Source: Rhodoferax sp.
GTDB taxonomy: Bacteria; Pseudomonadota; Gammaproteobacteria; Burkholderiales; Burkholderiaceae_C
Assembly: GCA_030833685.1 (NCBI GenBank)
Contig: JAURGS010000179.1
Location: forward strand, 1 to 5,073
DNA: 5,073 bases
Direction of reading: 5' to 3'
Shown here: in pieces, positions 4,637-5,073 of the stretch
Layout of the letters: each line of letters begins with the position of its first letter
Position numbering within the stretch: the stretch's first letter is position 1
The notes under the pieces: generated by a model
The model's database searches: none
The model's input: only the letters and a program-made list of their open reading frames with translations
Told to the model about the DNA's origin: nothing
Translations under genes and position numbers: made by a program

Positions 4637-5073
4637 TTAAGCCCGATTCGGCTTGTGAAGAGCCAATTTATTCAAGACATGGCCCGCAGCGCACAGGCCA
4701 AACGTGGCAGTGACCGCGACGGCTGATCCGAAGCCGCTGCAGTTCAAGCTTCCGTCGGTTTCAGTAGCGCATGAGGCGTGCGGTGGCGCCACCGGCTCAT
4801 GGCTAAACACGCAGTCGATCCCAATTGCTTTGCCATCGCGGCGCGCCCTGTGCTCACGACGCAATTGGTAACGCACCTTGGCCAGTAAAGGATCATGCGT
4901 AACCTGGGCAAGATCAGTGATGGTCGCTGCCTGCGCCAAGCGTTTACCCCCGGCAGCACCCACGCTTACAAAAATCGCTTTTTGAGACAAAGCCCAGTGC
5001 GCCATAGCAACTTTCGCGGGCAACTGATCACAGGCATCGATGAGCGCGTCAAAGGGTTCTGAAAGCAGGCCTG
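4637..5073 (-). CDS. tcdA: tRNA threonylcarbamoyladenosine dehydratase TcdA (CsdL), partial (N-terminus cut by window edge)
   Basis: The C-terminal 144 residues of an E1-like (ThiF/MoeB/UBA-type) enzyme that uses ATP to cyclise t6A at position 37 of ANN-decoding tRNAs to ct6A, in the cytosol. The right edge removes the N-terminal ATP-binding half, including the Rossmann glycine motif. Recognisable parts, in order: the helix after the Asp pair (DALIDACDQLPAK, matching DYVIDAIDS in E. coli), the loop GAAGGK, the segment ITDLAQVTHDPLLAKVR, the motif GIDCVFSHEP, and the end SGFGSAVAVTATFGL followed by a hydrophobic C-terminal helix. The family's usual length is about 260-270 residues. A shorter start at TTG inside this frame is only an internal codon, because the frame stays open to the edge. 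It is the gene immediately upstream of tRNA-Lys(UUU), one of its presumed substrates, and no terminator lies between them. Confidence 0.92.
   Translation of the reverse strand, partial: GLLSEPFDALIDACDQLPAKVAMAHWALSQKAIFVSVGAAGGKRLAQAATITDLAQVTHDPLLAKVRYQLRREHRARRDGKAIGIDCVFSHEPVAPPHASCATETDGSLNCSGFGSAVAVTATFGLCAAGHVLNKLALHKPNRA

Overview
The window looks like a piece of a betaproteobacterial chromosome, probably Burkholderiales and close to Comamonadaceae (Rhodoferax, Polaromonas or Limnohabitans types). This rests on the moderately high GC coding style, a tRNA-Lys(UUU) with an encoded CCA, a YeaE-type aldo/keto reductase, and a TcdA-type tRNA-modifying enzyme. The assignment comes from reading family motifs, not from a search. 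Both window ends cut through minus-strand genes.

Left part (1-2407, all minus strand). Transcription runs leftward from a small GlcG/HbpS-like (DUF336) protein into an aldo/keto reductase. The stop of the first overlaps the start of the second in an ATGA, so the two are almost certainly translationally coupled. After a 115-base gap comes an SLC13/DASS-type membrane permease with a cytosolic RCK_C (TrkA_C) domain. It is followed by an acidic, alanine-rich linker and cut by the left edge.

Middle (2408-3227). A 219-base divergent spacer separates the coupled pair from a plus-strand 109-residue cytosolic protein with four Cys and flanking His (zinc-ribbon-like, function unknown). Downstream is a possible 40-residue Cys/His-rich microprotein on the same strand. 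These two small plus-strand genes are the least understood coding matter in the window.

Right part (3228-5073, minus strand). An exported alpha/beta hydrolase with a complete Ser-Asp-His triad sits in visibly AT-richer DNA than its neighbours. A roughly 350-base stretch without a convincing gene holds a triple 7-bp tandem repeat and several hairpins. Then come a clear intrinsic terminator, the tRNA-Lys gene, its likely -10 box, and the C-terminal half of tcdA, cut by the right edge. TcdA and tRNA-Lys(UUU) are linked in function: TcdA cyclises the t6A37 base found in ANN-decoding tRNAs, including tRNA-Lys.

I see no integrase, transposase, CRISPR array or recognisable defence system. The most plausible novelty is the pair of small Cys-rich plus-strand ORFs and the atypical hydrolase next to them.
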